From Ensifer adhaerens (lineage in GTDB: Bacteria > Pseudomonadota > Alphaproteobacteria > Rhizobiales > Rhizobiaceae), in the NCBI RefSeq assembly GCF_028993555.1, contig NZ_CP118610.1, positions 1,860,001 through 1,924,000 of the forward strand: a stretch of DNA of 64,000 nt, in the 5' to 3' direction. The translations under genes were made by a program, and so were the position numbers. Position 1 is the first letter of the stretch. Each line of letters starts with the position of its first letter. Below, piece after piece: positions 1 to 9,172 of this stretch. The notes under the pieces are model-generated. The model was given only the letters and a program-made list of their open reading frames with translations, ran no database searches and was not told the DNA's origin.

Positions 1-769
1 TGATGCGCGTCTCGCCCTTGCCGACGGCGCAGTCGAGGCGCTCGCGGTCATCGTCGAGCGAAAAATGGATCGGCACGATGCCGGGGCCGTCGGCAAAGAG
101 CGTCACGGTTACGACCAGATCGACCGAACCGTCGTCCAGCCAGACCTGCTTCGTCGTCACGTGCTCGATGCGGGCGATCTCCAGCCGGCAAAGGGCGATC
201 TCGCCATAGACGCCGAGCGGCGCGATCGCCAGATTCCAATCCCAGCCGAAATGGCACTGGGGCTTGCGCAGCATGTTGCCGTTGGCAATCGGCGAATTGC
301 CGGGATGATAGGGCACGTAGAACGGCTGCTCCGCCTGCCGCCGTGCACCCTCCGCGATTGAGGAACGCAGCACGATGCGGATGCGGTTTTCACCGGCAAC
401 GAGCGCCTTCGAGACATCCGGCCGGTAGCGGCGGAAGCAGTTCTCGGCTTCGAGCACCGCCACGTCGTTGACGAAGACCGAGGCAACCGTATCCAGGCTT
501 TCGAGATCGAGATACCAGTAGCCGGCGAGATCCTGCGCCGAGACGGACACCGTACGTTCGATCACCCAGTCCTTGTGCGCCACCCACTGCACGTCGTTCT
601 CGTTGCGGCCGACATAGGGATCATCGATCACACCGGCCTTCAGCAGTGCCGTGTGCACATCGCCCGGCAACGTCATCGCCAGCGCATGGCTGTTGTCGGC
701 GGAGCTGAGCTTCCAGTCCCCCTGTAAGTCGAGACGGATGGCGGTGCGGGTGTAGTCCTCAGAGAGCAT
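1..769 (-). CDS. Beta-mannosidase (GH2 family), N-terminal part; gene runs off the left edge
   Basis: The reading frame is open from an ATG at 769 to the window edge (256 codons). It starts MLSEDYTRTAIRLDLQGDW and shows the GH2 N-terminal sugar-binding beta-sandwich, including WVIERTVSV, the VFVNDV segment and the family-typical MLRKPQCHFGWDWN stretch near residue 190. The catalytic domain lies outside the window. Members of the family remove terminal beta-mannose residues from oligosaccharides in the cytoplasm. It follows the sugar ABC transporter genes on the same strand (90 bp after the ATPase gene), so it probably processes the imported sugar. The substrate is inferred from the family only. 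Confidence 0.85.
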   Translation of the reverse strand, partial: MLSEDYTRTAIRLDLQGDWKLSSADNSHALAMTLPGDVHTALLKAGVIDDPYVGRNENDVQWVAHKDWVIERTVSVSAQDLAGYWYLDLESLDTVASVFVNDVAVLEAENCFRRYRPDVSKALVAGENRIRIVLRSSIAEGARRQAEQPFYVPYHPGNSPIANGNMLRKPQCHFGWDWNLAIAPLGVYGEIALCRLEIARIEHVTTKQVWLDDGSVDLVVTVTLFADGPGIVPIHFSLDDDRERLDCAVGKGETRI

Positions 770-859
770 TGTCGTATTCCATCGATCGACCGGCAGAGCC
801 GGCGCTGTCATTGCTGGGAAGCGCCAGGCGGCGAAATCCGCCCGGCGCCTCCGCCTTCT

Positions 860-1954
860 TTACAGTCGGTTCTCGCTGGTCGCATCGAAGATCGAGGCGA
901 CGGCCATGTCGAAGGAGAGCGTCACCGCCGTGCCCGGCGCATAGCGCCGCTGGCCGGCGATGCGCACCGACATCGATTGGCCTGCGAGCTTCAGCCACAA
1001 CAGGTTGTCGGCGCCCATCGGTTCCTCGATGTCGACCACTGCCCGGTGCGAGGCCGCAGCGCCGCTTGCCACCTCGTCGACGCGCACATGTTCAGGCCTA
1101 AGGCCGAGCACGACCTTCTGCCCGTGCACGAAGGGTGCGCGAGACGGATAGGCCGACACGTCGAAATCGACGCCATTGACGTGGACATAGGCACGCTGGT
1201 CGCGAAGCTGCAGTTCGCCGCGGAAGAAGTTCATCGACGGCGAGCCGATGAAGCCGGCGACGAACAGGTTTTCCGGCGCGTTGTAGATGGTCATCGGATC
1301 GGCCAGCTGCTGGATCACGCCGCTCTTCATGACCGCGATACGGTCTGCGAGCGTCAGCGCCTCGATCTGGTCGTGGGTGACGTAGATCATCGTGTTCTTC
1401 AGCGACTGGTGCAGCCGCTTGATCTCGACGCGCAGCTCCGAGCGCAGCTTGGCGTCGAGGTTGGAGAGCGGTTCGTCGAAGAGGAACACGTCGACATCGC
1501 GCACCAGCGCCCGGCCGATCGCCACACGCTGGCGCTGGCCGCCCGAAAGCTCCGAAGGTTTGCGCTTCAAGAGCGGCTGGATCTGCAGGATCTCGGCGGC
1601 ACGGCTGACGCGCTTGTCGATCTCCTCCTTCGGAACCTTGGCAACCTGCAGGCCGAAGGAGAGGTTCTTTTCCACCGACATCTGCGGATAGAGCGCGTAG
1701 GACTGGAACACCATGCCGATGCCGCGGTCCTTGGGTTCTTCCCACGTGACGTTCTTGTTCTTGATGAAGATCTGCCCGTCGCTGACGTCGAGCAGGCCTG
1801 CGATGCAGTTGAGCAGGGTCGACTTGCCGCAGCCGGACGAGCCGAGCAGCACCAGGAACTCGCCGTCCTTGATGTCGAGGTTGAGCGTGTCGAGCACAGT
1901 GACGGCACCGAAGCTCAACGACAGGTCTTTTACCGATACGCTGACGTTTTGCAT
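860..1954 (-). CDS. Carbohydrate ABC transporter ATPase (UgpC/MalK type)
   Basis: A 364-residue nucleotide-binding subunit that would power sugar import at the inner membrane. Visible motifs are Walker A GSSGCGKST (about residues 38-46), the signature LSGGQRQRVAIGRAL (about 135-149), Walker B VFLFDEPLSNLD and the switch histidine in YVTHDQ. The C-terminal ~130 residues fit the TOBE/MalK regulatory extension, including GLRPEHV. Length is normal for the family. It lies 4 bp after the MalG-type permease gene and is the fourth gene of the operon binding protein, permease, permease, ATPase. Sugar specificity cannot be read from this subunit. Confidence 0.93.
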   Translation of the reverse strand: MQNVSVSVKDLSLSFGAVTVLDTLNLDIKDGEFLVLLGSSGCGKSTLLNCIAGLLDVSDGQIFIKNKNVTWEEPKDRGIGMVFQSYALYPQMSVEKNLSFGLQVAKVPKEEIDKRVSRAAEILQIQPLLKRKPSELSGGQRQRVAIGRALVRDVDVFLFDEPLSNLDAKLRSELRVEIKRLHQSLKNTMIYVTHDQIEALTLADRIAVMKSGVIQQLADPMTIYNAPENLFVAGFIGSPSMNFFRGELQLRDQRAYVHVNGVDFDVSAYPSRAPFVHGQKVVLGLRPEHVRVDEVASGAAASHRAVVDIEEPMGADNLLWLKLAGQSMSVRIAGQRRYAPGTAVTLSFDMAVASIFDATSENRL

Positions 1955-1958
1955 GTTG

Positions 1959-2909
1959 TTACCCTTTCACTGCGCCGGCGGCGATGCCGCGGACAAAAAG
2001 CCGTCCGGAGACGAAGTAGACGAAGAGCGGCACGGCACCCGTGAGGATCGTCGCTGCCATGTTGACGTTGTATTCCTTCACGCCCTGGACCGAGTTGACG
2101 ATGTTGTTGAGCTGAACCGTCATCGGGTAGTATTCCGGCCGGGTGAACACGACGCCGAACAGGAAGTCGTTCCAGATGCCAGTGACCTGCAGGATCATCG
2201 CCACGACGAAGATCGGCAGCGACATCGGCAGCATGATCTTGAAGTAGATGGTCCAGAAGCCCGCACCATCGACGCGTGCCGCCTTGAACAGTTCCTCCGG
2301 CAGGCCGGCGAAATAGTTGCGGAAGAGCAGCGTCAGGATCGGCATGCCGAAGATGGTGTGCACGATGATGAGGCCCGTCAGCGTGCCGTAGATGCCCATT
2401 TCCCGGAGCACGATGACGATCGGATAGATCATCACCTGATATGGAATGAAGGCGCCGACGATCAGGATGGTGAAGAACAGCTCCGCCCCCTTGAACCGCC
2501 AGTTGGCGAGCGCATAGCCGTTGACCGAGGCGATCGCGATCGAGACGATCGTCGAGGGAACGGTGATGCGCACCGAGTTCCAGAAGCCGCGCGAAAGCCC
2601 GTCGCAGTTGAGCCCCGTGCAGGCGCTCGCCCAGGCCTTGACCCAGGGTTCGAAGGTGATTTCGACCGGTGGCGCAAAGATGTTGCCAAGCCGGATTTCC
2701 GGCATGCCCTTGAGCGAGGTCATCACCATCACATAGAGCGGCAAGAGATAATAGAGCGCCACGACGATCAGGGTGCCGTAGATCATGATATTGCGGCCCG
2801 ACAGCGCCCGGCGGGGTTTTCGCCCACGTGGCCCGGCAATGACGCGGTCCGTCTGCGCCTTTGGTGCAGCCTCTTCGGCCACAGAATTGAAAGCAACGAT
2901 ATCAGACAC
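1959..2909 (-). CDS. Carbohydrate ABC transporter permease, MalG type
   Basis: A 316-residue inner-membrane permease with about six hydrophobic segments. The first follows a basic N-terminus (GRKPRRALSGRN), and the EAA loop is recognisable as EELFKAARVDGAGFW near residues 215-229, which docks on the ATPase. It shares 8 bp with the preceding MalF-type permease gene, so the two are probably translationally coupled. A loop with a cysteine pair (ACTGLNCDGLSRGFWNS) sits after the first membrane span. It forms the transmembrane channel with the neighbouring permease; the substrate is probably a hexose or oligosaccharide. Confidence 0.92.
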   Translation of the reverse strand: MSDIVAFNSVAEEAAPKAQTDRVIAGPRGRKPRRALSGRNIMIYGTLIVVALYYLLPLYVMVMTSLKGMPEIRLGNIFAPPVEITFEPWVKAWASACTGLNCDGLSRGFWNSVRITVPSTIVSIAIASVNGYALANWRFKGAELFFTILIVGAFIPYQVMIYPIVIVLREMGIYGTLTGLIIVHTIFGMPILTLLFRNYFAGLPEELFKAARVDGAGFWTIYFKIMLPMSLPIFVVAMILQVTGIWNDFLFGVVFTRPEYYPMTVQLNNIVNSVQGVKEYNVNMAATILTGAVPLFVYFVSGRLFVRGIAAGAVKG

Positions 2910-3810
2910 GCTTGCGCCCTCCCCCGAATTCCAGATAGGCCCAAGGCACGATGATGATGGCGACGGTGATCAGCATCATGGTCGAGGCGGCAAAGCCCTG
3001 ACCGAGGTTCTGCGCCTGGAACATGTAGTCGTAGACGTATTTGGCGGGGACTTCCGAGGCGATGCCGGGGCCGCCGCTTGTCTGCGCCACGACCAGGTCG
3101 TAGACCTTGACGATGCCGCTGGCGATGATCACCAGCGTCGTGATGAAGACGCCGCGCATCATCGGAATGACGACGAAGATATAGGTCTTCCACATCGGGA
3201 TGCCGTCGACGCGCGCCGCCTTCCAGATGTCCTCGTCGATGCCGCGAAGGCCCGCGAGCATCAGACACATGACGAGCCCGGTGCCCTGCCAGAGTGCGGC
3301 GATCAGAATGCCATAGATGACGATGTCGGCATTATAGAGCGGGTCGAAGGTGAAGGTCTCCCAGCCGAGCGAGCGCACCACCGACTGGATGCCGAATTCC
3401 GGATTGAGCAGCCATTGCCAGACCAGCCCCGTCACGATGAAGGACAGGGCGAAGGGATAGAGCATGATGGTGCGGAAAGTGTTTTCGAAACGGATCTTCT
3501 GATCCATCAGCGCCGCCAGCACGAAGCCGATGACCAGGCTGAAGATCAGCGAAAAGATGCCGTAGATCGCCAGATTCTGCACCGAGACCAGCCAGCGCGG
3601 CGCGTCCCACAGGCGCTCGTACTGATCGAGACCGACGAATGAGAGCCGCGGCAAGAGCTTGGAATTGGTGAAGGAATAGACGACCGTCCAGATCGTGCCA
3701 CCGAGGAAGATCACCACGGCCGTCAGGATCATCGGGACGGAGGCAATCTTCGCATTCAGGTTCCGCAGCCACTGGTTCGGTCGACCCGAACTCTGTGTGT
3801 GACCCGCCAT
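2902..3810 (-). CDS. Carbohydrate ABC transporter permease, MalF type
   Basis: The partner permease of the sugar importer, about 302 residues with six predicted spans and the EAA-like loop EDIWKAARVDGIPMW. The frame is open further upstream to 3882, but the ATG at 3810 (MAGHTQSSGRPNQW) is preceded by a clear GGAGGAAC ribosome-binding site, and the upstream extension is proline/arginine-rich and unlike a protein start, so 3810 is chosen. It overlaps the next permease gene by 8 bp and lies 214 bp after the binding-protein gene, a gap holding a hairpin at 3980-4004. Confidence 0.92.
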   Translation of the reverse strand: MAGHTQSSGRPNQWLRNLNAKIASVPMILTAVVIFLGGTIWTVVYSFTNSKLLPRLSFVGLDQYERLWDAPRWLVSVQNLAIYGIFSLIFSLVIGFVLAALMDQKIRFENTFRTIMLYPFALSFIVTGLVWQWLLNPEFGIQSVVRSLGWETFTFDPLYNADIVIYGILIAALWQGTGLVMCLMLAGLRGIDEDIWKAARVDGIPMWKTYIFVVIPMMRGVFITTLVIIASGIVKVYDLVVAQTSGGPGIASEVPAKYVYDYMFQAQNLGQGFAASTMMLITVAIIIVPWAYLEFGGGRKRV

Positions 3811-3979
3811 GTTTTGTTCCTCCGGAACTGCATTGGGTTTCGGACGATGAGCAGCACCGCGCGGAGATCGCGCCGGTGTCATGCCTCATCAGGGCGACAA
3901 CCGCTCCCGAAGCGCCGCGCAAGACTGGCTCGCGCAGGCTATCGGCACGGCCAGACCGCACCGAAAGGGAGGCCTTGGC

Positions 3980-4004
3980 CGACCCCACCCGTAGGGCGGG
4001 ATCG
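3980..4004 (-). terminator. Intra-operon hairpin after the sugar-binding-protein gene
   Basis: CGACCCCACCC and GGGCGGGATCG can pair over 11 bp (two G-U pairs in RNA) around a 3-base loop, about 20 bp past the stop of the binding-protein gene. There is no following T-run, so it is more likely an mRNA-stabilising or attenuating structure that keeps binding protein in excess over the permeases than a full terminator. Confidence 0.45.
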
Positions 4005-4024
4005 GTCAATCAAGGCAGTTGCGG

Positions 4025-5260
4025 TTACTCCGCGTTCGCGATGATGTCGGCGAAGCGCTTCTGCGCGTCTTCCGGCGTGATCGACGGATTGGCGAAGAAT
4101 TCGGAGAACAGGTCTTCCTTCTGCTTCTGGCTGTCGGCCGAAAGCAGCTGGTCGGTGCCCTGGATCACGTTGCCCTTGGCAAGGATGTCCAGACCCTTCT
4201 TCATGCAGTCGTTGGCGGCAGCCAGATCGACGTCGCCGCGTACCGGCAGCGAGCCCTTCTTGAGGTTGAAGGCGACCTGGGTCTTCGGGTCGAGCAGCGT
4301 CGAAGCCAGTGCTTCCTGCGCCTTCGACTTTTCCTCGTCCTTCAGGAGCGGGAAGTAGAAGGCGTCGCCACCGGTGGAAATGATCTCGTTGACGCCGAGA
4401 CCGGGCAAGCAGGTATAGTCCGTTCCGGCCTTCTGGCCGGCGAGCGCGAATTCGCCCTGCGCCCAGTCACCCATGATCTGGCCGCCGGCCTTGCCGGTGA
4501 TGACCATGTTGGTCGCCTGGTTCCAGTCCTGAACGTTGGTGCCCTTGGACATGCGGCGGGCGTCGTCTGCAGCCTTGAAGACCTTGGCGATCTCAGGGCC
4601 GGCCGCCACTTCCTCGTCCTTGTCGCCGAATACCTTCTGGAAGGTGTCCTTGCCGGCGATCGCCACCATCAAGACGTCGAACGCGCCGGCTGCCTGCCAT
4701 GGCTGGCCACCGACGGCGAGCGGCACGATGCCTGCCTTTTCGAGCGCCGGCGCAGCCGCAACGAATTCATCCCAGTTCTTCGGCACTTCGACGCCAGCCG
4801 TCTTGAAGGCAGCGTTCGAAAGCCACAGCCACTGCCAGGAGTGGATGTTGACCGGTGCGCAATAGATCTTGCCGTCGATGGTGCAGGAATCGAGCAAGCT
4901 TGCCGGCTTGACGATCTCCTTCCACTTCTCGCGGGTCGCAACATCGGTCAGGTCGCGCATCAGCCCGGCCTGAACCAGTTCCTCCGCCTGACGGCCATGG
5001 TTGAACTGGGTGGCGCCCATCGGGTCGCCGCCGGTGATGCGGCTGATCATGATCGGACGGGCCGTGCCACCGGATCCGGCGATCGCGCCGTCAACCCAGT
5101 GATTGCCCGTTGCGTCGAAGGCCTTGGCGAGTTCCGCGACCGCAGCCGCCTCGCCGCCTGACGTCCACCAATGGGTCACTTCAAGATCAGCAGCGCTGGC
5201 CGCACCAAGCGGCAGGGCCACGGCAGTCGCGAGCATGGCGGCGAAAGAACGTAGTTTCAT
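4025..5260 (-). CDS. Sugar ABC transporter substrate-binding protein (GtsA/glucose-binding-like)
   Basis: A 411-residue periplasmic binding protein. The N-terminus is a classical signal peptide (MKLRSFAAMLATAVALPLG, cleavage probably after ASA), and the mature chain begins DLEVTHWWTSGGEAAAVAEL, a pattern typical of glucose/mannose-type family 1 solute-binding proteins. A GAGGGAGGAG ribosome-binding site precedes the ATG at 5260. It is the first gene of the operon and faces the LacI regulator gene across a 0.5-kb intergenic region with palindromic operator candidates. The beta-mannosidase gene downstream suggests a mannose-containing or related sugar, which is inference. Confidence 0.92.
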   Translation of the reverse strand: MKLRSFAAMLATAVALPLGAASAADLEVTHWWTSGGEAAAVAELAKAFDATGNHWVDGAIAGSGGTARPIMISRITGGDPMGATQFNHGRQAEELVQAGLMRDLTDVATREKWKEIVKPASLLDSCTIDGKIYCAPVNIHSWQWLWLSNAAFKTAGVEVPKNWDEFVAAAPALEKAGIVPLAVGGQPWQAAGAFDVLMVAIAGKDTFQKVFGDKDEEVAAGPEIAKVFKAADDARRMSKGTNVQDWNQATNMVITGKAGGQIMGDWAQGEFALAGQKAGTDYTCLPGLGVNEIISTGGDAFYFPLLKDEEKSKAQEALASTLLDPKTQVAFNLKKGSLPVRGDVDLAAANDCMKKGLDILAKGNVIQGTDQLLSADSQKQKEDLFSEFFANPSITPEDAQKRFADIIANAE

Positions 5261-5781
5261 GAGTCTCCTCCCTCACTGTAACGTTACCGTAAAAAACTTA
5301 GTGCAATCGATTACAGGACGCAACACCCACTACAATCGATTTAATCAGAATCTTAAAAAACACCTATTGCGTGCAGATGGCAGCACACATCCAAAGCGCT
5401 TTGCACCCGGCGACGGCCCCTTCGCGTCTCGTTGAAGCTTCATTTATATTGCTGATATTTATAGGTTTTCATCGAGGTCTTTGCGCCGTTGTGGAAATCA
5501 TCATCTCGCAAGCGCAAAAAACACACGCCCGAAAGCGCGATTCAACCAGACCGCTTCATCTTCCGCAGTGCAGCAACGAAAACGCTCGACATCGCAACTG
5601 TATCGTTACAGATTTGAAGCAATTTGATCGATCCGAAGCAGGATAGCCGCTCGCTGCTTTTCGTATATAAGGCGATAAAGTGACGCGGGGTTCCGGCAGT
5701 GGACAGGGCTGAACCAACGCGCTTCGCCGCCGGGCGGGCAAAACGGTTGGCGCGCGGGCAGAGAGTGGGCGGGTGACGGCA
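5261..5781. other. Divergent promoter region between sugar operon and lacI-type regulator gene
   Basis: About 520 bp without a convincing gene; AT-rich compared with its flanks. Besides the operator cluster at 5277-5344, a further palindrome CTGTATCGTTACAG lies at 5598-5611 on the regulator side, matching the TGTAACG half-site and suggesting autoregulation. The short frames here have atypical codon use and are not called. Confidence 0.6.
5277..5344. promoter_or_regulatory. Cluster of LacI-type operator candidates upstream of the sugar operon
   Basis: Three related sites lie just upstream of the binding-protein gene: TGTAACGTTACCGT at 5277-5290, the near-perfect palindrome TGCAATCGATTACA at 5302-5315, and TACAATCGATTTAA at 5331-5344. 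The central-CG dyads with TGTAA/TGCAA arms resemble LacI/GalR-family operators, and a LacI-family gene is divergent from here. Binding is inferred. Confidence 0.5.
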
Positions 5782-6840
5782 ATGGACAGCAAGACGAAAA
5801 ACAGACCACAGACGCCGCCGCCGGACGGCGGCCGGCCGACACTGAAGACGATCGCCTTCATGACCGGGCTCGGCATCACCACGGTGTCGCGAGCACTGAA
5901 GGACGCACCCGATATCGGTGCAGAGACCAAGGAACGCGTGCGTCTCGTTGCCAAGCAGATCGGCTACCAGCCGAACCGCGCCGGCGTGCGCTTGAGAACC
6001 GGCAAGACCAACGTCATCAGCCTGGTGCTCACGCTCGAAGAAGAGATCATGGGCATCACCAGCCCGATGGTCGTCGGTATCACCGAGATCCTCGCCGGCA
6101 CGCCCTATCATCTGGTTGTCACGCCCTATAGTGCCGTCAAGGACGCACTGGCACCGATCCGCTACATCCTGGACACGGGTGCAGCCGATGGCGTCATCAT
6201 CTCGCGCACCGAGCCGCACGATCCGCGCGTCGCACTTCTGACTGAGCGCGGCCTGCCCTTCGTGACGCATGGCCGCACCGAGATGGGCATCATCCACCCC
6301 TATCATGACTTCGACAACGAGCGCTTTGCCTATGAGGCGGTGCGCAAGCTGGTGGCGCGCGGAAGGCGCAAGCTGGTGCTGCTCGAGCCACCGCCGCACC
6401 TCACCTTCTATTCGCACATGCGCGCCGGCTTCGAGCGGGGCCTGCGCGATTTCCAGGCCGATGCGGTTGGCTTCCACCAGACCAACATCGACCATTCGCT
6501 GGTCGAGATCCGCGACGCCTTCGAGGTGCTGATGCGCTCCGAGGATGCGCCTGACGGCATCGTCTCGGGCAGCGGCTCCGGCGCAATCGCGCTGATCGCT
6601 GGCCTCGAAATGGCCAAGAAGAAGCTCGGCGAAGACTGTGACATGGTCTCGAAGTCCCCGAGCGACTTCCTGCGCTGGCTCCGCCCTGAAGTGATGACCA
6701 TGTACGAGGACATCCGCGTTGCCGGTCGCGAATTGGCAAAGGCCGTGATCGGCCATATCGACGGCCAGCCGCCGGAAACGCTGCAGAGCCTCAGCCAGCC
6801 GGAGTTCCAGCCGCCGATCACACGCGGCCTGCGGGCCTGA
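5782..6840 (+). CDS. LacI-family transcriptional regulator
   Basis: About 352 residues. The N-terminal helix-turn-helix and hinge are clear: TLKTIAFMTGLGITTVSRAL followed by IGAETKERVRLVAKQIGY. The rest is the periplasmic-binding-protein-like effector domain (VISLVLTLEEEIMGI, DGVIISRTEPHDPRV). The ATG at 5782 is preceded by GGGCGGGTGACGG; a GTG at 5773 in the same frame is an alternative. It is divergent from the sugar ABC operon and presumably represses it until a sugar binds. Palindromes beside both genes support this. Confidence 0.9.
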   Translation: MDSKTKNRPQTPPPDGGRPTLKTIAFMTGLGITTVSRALKDAPDIGAETKERVRLVAKQIGYQPNRAGVRLRTGKTNVISLVLTLEEEIMGITSPMVVGITEILAGTPYHLVVTPYSAVKDALAPIRYILDTGAADGVIISRTEPHDPRVALLTERGLPFVTHGRTEMGIIHPYHDFDNERFAYEAVRKLVARGRRKLVLLEPPPHLTFYSHMRAGFERGLRDFQADAVGFHQTNIDHSLVEIRDAFEVLMRSEDAPDGIVSGSGSGAIALIAGLEMAKKKLGEDCDMVSKSPSDFLRWLRPEVMTMYEDIRVAGRELAKAVIGHIDGQPPETLQSLSQPEFQPPITRGLRA

Positions 6841-6943
6841 GCCGACAACTGAGCACAACGGCCTGAGGCCGACAGCCGATCCCTCAGAGAAGCGCGGCCG
6901 CGAAAAGACCTTGCCTCACAAGCTGTCGTCTCATTGTGACCGA

Positions 6944-7333
6944 CTATGCTGGCGGTATCTCAAGACCGTTCGGTAGCGAAATCCAGATGACAGTCTGCGC
7001 CTCCGGGGAATGTCGTGACAAATGACCTTTGCCATGGGTATCCTCTACAAGCACGAAGCTGCCCGCCTGAACGTGGCGCACCTCTCCGTCGCTCGTCTCG
7101 TACTCCACTGAACCGTCCAGTCGAACCGTGAGCACCGGCTCCGGCACGTTGTGCCAAGCAACCTCGCGCATCCCCGCTGGAATCTGCGTTATGCGCACGC
7201 GAGATGCTGGATAACTCCCGGTAACGTCGAACGGAACAGCGGCGGGATGTACTGCCCGCTTCGTTGTTGGCAACTCGACTTCATCAAAATGAGACTCGCC
7301 ATCCGGGGTAGCATAGATGCGAAGGCACTTCAT
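6944..7333 (-). CDS. Small cupin-domain protein
   Basis: A 129-residue protein starting MKCLRIYATPDG. The core reads as a single cupin barrel: PAGMREVAWHNVPEPVLTV, then a GSVEYETSDGEVRHVQAGSF turn and a second motif VLVEDTHGKGHLSRH with histidines suited to metal binding. The frame extends to 7399, but the extension is basic and lacks a good start, so the ATG at 7333 with an upstream GAGAGGGAG is chosen. No pathway can be assigned; it stands alone between the lacI-type gene and the ABC-F gene. Confidence 0.75.
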   Translation of the reverse strand: MKCLRIYATPDGESHFDEVELPTTKRAVHPAAVPFDVTGSYPASRVRITQIPAGMREVAWHNVPEPVLTVRLDGSVEYETSDGEVRHVQAGSFVLVEDTHGKGHLSRHSPEAQTVIWISLPNGLEIPPA

Positions 7334-7549
7334 GCGGCTGGCTCCCTCTCTCCGCCTGACGCGGCGAATGCATACCACGACGAAGCCAACAAACACCACG
7401 GTTCAGGCGCGCGAGCGCGGCTACGGCCGATTGCGGGCGGGGAGCGAAAAGGCCTTTGAAGTCTTGCTTGTGACGCAGAAACCTGCGACAGGCCGGGGCA
7501 ACATTCGGGCGCGACTACGCCCCGCTCCTCCCTTCAGGCTACCGCAGAC

Positions 7550-9172
7550 ATGATCCGTATCGAAAATATCAGCAAGCAGCTCAGCCATCGCATCCTCTTC
7601 ATCGAAGCTTCCGCCGCGCTGAACCGCGGCGAAAAGGTCGGTCTCGTCGGCCCCAATGGCGCCGGCAAGACCTCGCTCTTCCGCATGATCACCGGCGAGG
7701 AAGTGCCCGACGAAGGCCAGGTCGCCGTCGATAAGGGCATCACCATCGGCTACTTCAACCAGGACGTCGGCGAAATGGCCGGCGGCAGCGCGGTTGCCGA
7801 AGTCATGAACGGCGCCGGGCCGGTGAGCGAAGTCGCCGCCGAGCTGCGCGAGCTCGAAGCCGCCATGGTCGATCCGGACCGCCTTGATGAAATGGACGCG
7901 ATCATCGAGCGCTACGGCGAGGTGCAAGCGCGCTACGAGGAGCTCGACGGCTACGCATTGGAAGGCCGCGCCCGCGAGGTGCTGGCGGGCTTGAGCTTCA
8001 GCCAGGAAATGATGGACGGTGACGTCGGCGCGCTTTCGGGCGGCTGGAAGATGCGCGTCGCACTCGCCCGCATTCTCCTGATGCGCCCGGACGTGATGCT
8101 GCTCGACGAGCCGAGCAACCATCTCGATCTCGAAAGCCTGATTTGGCTTGAAGACTTCCTCAAGAACTACGACGGTGCGCTGATGATGACCTCGCACGAC
8201 CGCGAGTTCATGAACCGCATCATCACCAAGATCATCGAGATCGACGGCGGCTCGCTCAACGCCTACACGGGCGACTACGGCTTCTACGAGCAGCAGCGCG
8301 CCCAGAACGAAAAGCAGCAGCAGGCGCAGTTCGAGCGCCAGCAGGCGATGCTCGCCAAGGAGATCAAGTTCATCGAGCGCTTCAAGGCCCGCGCCTCGCA
8401 CGCCTCCCAGGTGCAGAGCCGGGTGAAGAAGCTCGAAAAGATCGACCGGGTGGAGCCGCCGAAGCGCCGCCAGACGGTCGCCTTCGAATTCCGCCCGGCG
8501 CCGCGCTCCGGCGAAGACGTCATCAACATCAAGGGTGTGCACAAGAAATATGGCAGCCGCAGCATCTATGAGGGGCTCGACTTCATGGTGCGGCGGCGCG
8601 AGCGCTGGTGCATCATGGGCATCAACGGCGCCGGCAAGTCGACGCTGCTGAAGCTCGTTGCCGGCTCGACCGAACCGGACGAAGGCAATGTCGCGCTCGG
8701 CGCCAGCGTCAAGATGGGCTATTTCGCCCAGCACGCGATGGACGTTCTCGACGGCGATCGCACGGTGCTGCAACAGCTTGAAGACACCTTCCCGCAGGCG
8801 GGCCAGGCGCCGCTTCGGGCGCTTGCCGGCTGCTTCGGCTTTTCCGGCGACGATGTCGAGAAGAAGTGCCGGGTGCTCTCGGGTGGCGAGAAGGCGCGTC
8901 TGGTGATGGCGATCATGCTCTTTGATCCGCCGAACCTGCTGGTCCTCGACGAACCGACCAACCACCTCGACCTCGACACCAAGGAAATGCTGATCAAGGC
9001 GTTGGCGGAGTACGAAGGCACCATGCTTTTCGTCTCGCACGACCGCCACTTCCTGGCAGCCCTTTCGAACCGCGTGCTGGAACTGACGCCCGAAGGCATT
9101 CACCAGTATGGCGGTGGCTATACGGAATATGTCGCTCGCACCGGCCAGGAAGCGCCGGGCCTCAGAAGCTAG
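7550..9172 (+). CDS. ABC-F family ATPase (YbiT/EttA-like ribosome-associated)
   Basis: A 540-residue soluble protein with two ABC domains and no membrane spans. Domain 1 has GPNGAGKTS (about 36-44), signature LSGGWKMRVALARI and DEPSNHLDLE. A charged linker (NEKQQQAQFERQQAMLAKEI, about 247-266) corresponds to the P-site tRNA interaction motif. Domain 2 has NGAGKST, LSGGEKARLVMAIML and DEPTNHLDLD. ABC-F proteins act on the ribosome in translation control or stall rescue. Length and linker fit the YbiT branch. It is monocistronic and convergent with gnd. Confidence 0.9.
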   Translation: MIRIENISKQLSHRILFIEASAALNRGEKVGLVGPNGAGKTSLFRMITGEEVPDEGQVAVDKGITIGYFNQDVGEMAGGSAVAEVMNGAGPVSEVAAELRELEAAMVDPDRLDEMDAIIERYGEVQARYEELDGYALEGRAREVLAGLSFSQEMMDGDVGALSGGWKMRVALARILLMRPDVMLLDEPSNHLDLESLIWLEDFLKNYDGALMMTSHDREFMNRIITKIIEIDGGSLNAYTGDYGFYEQQRAQNEKQQQAQFERQQAMLAKEIKFIERFKARASHASQVQSRVKKLEKIDRVEPPKRRQTVAFEFRPAPRSGEDVINIKGVHKKYGSRSIYEGLDFMVRRRERWCIMGINGAGKSTLLKLVAGSTEPDEGNVALGASVKMGYFAQHAMDVLDGDRTVLQQLEDTFPQAGQAPLRALAGCFGFSGDDVEKKCRVLSGGEKARLVMAIMLFDPPNLLVLDEPTNHLDLDTKEMLIKALAEYEGTMLFVSHDRHFLAALSNRVLELTPEGIHQYGGGYTEYVARTGQEAPGLRS

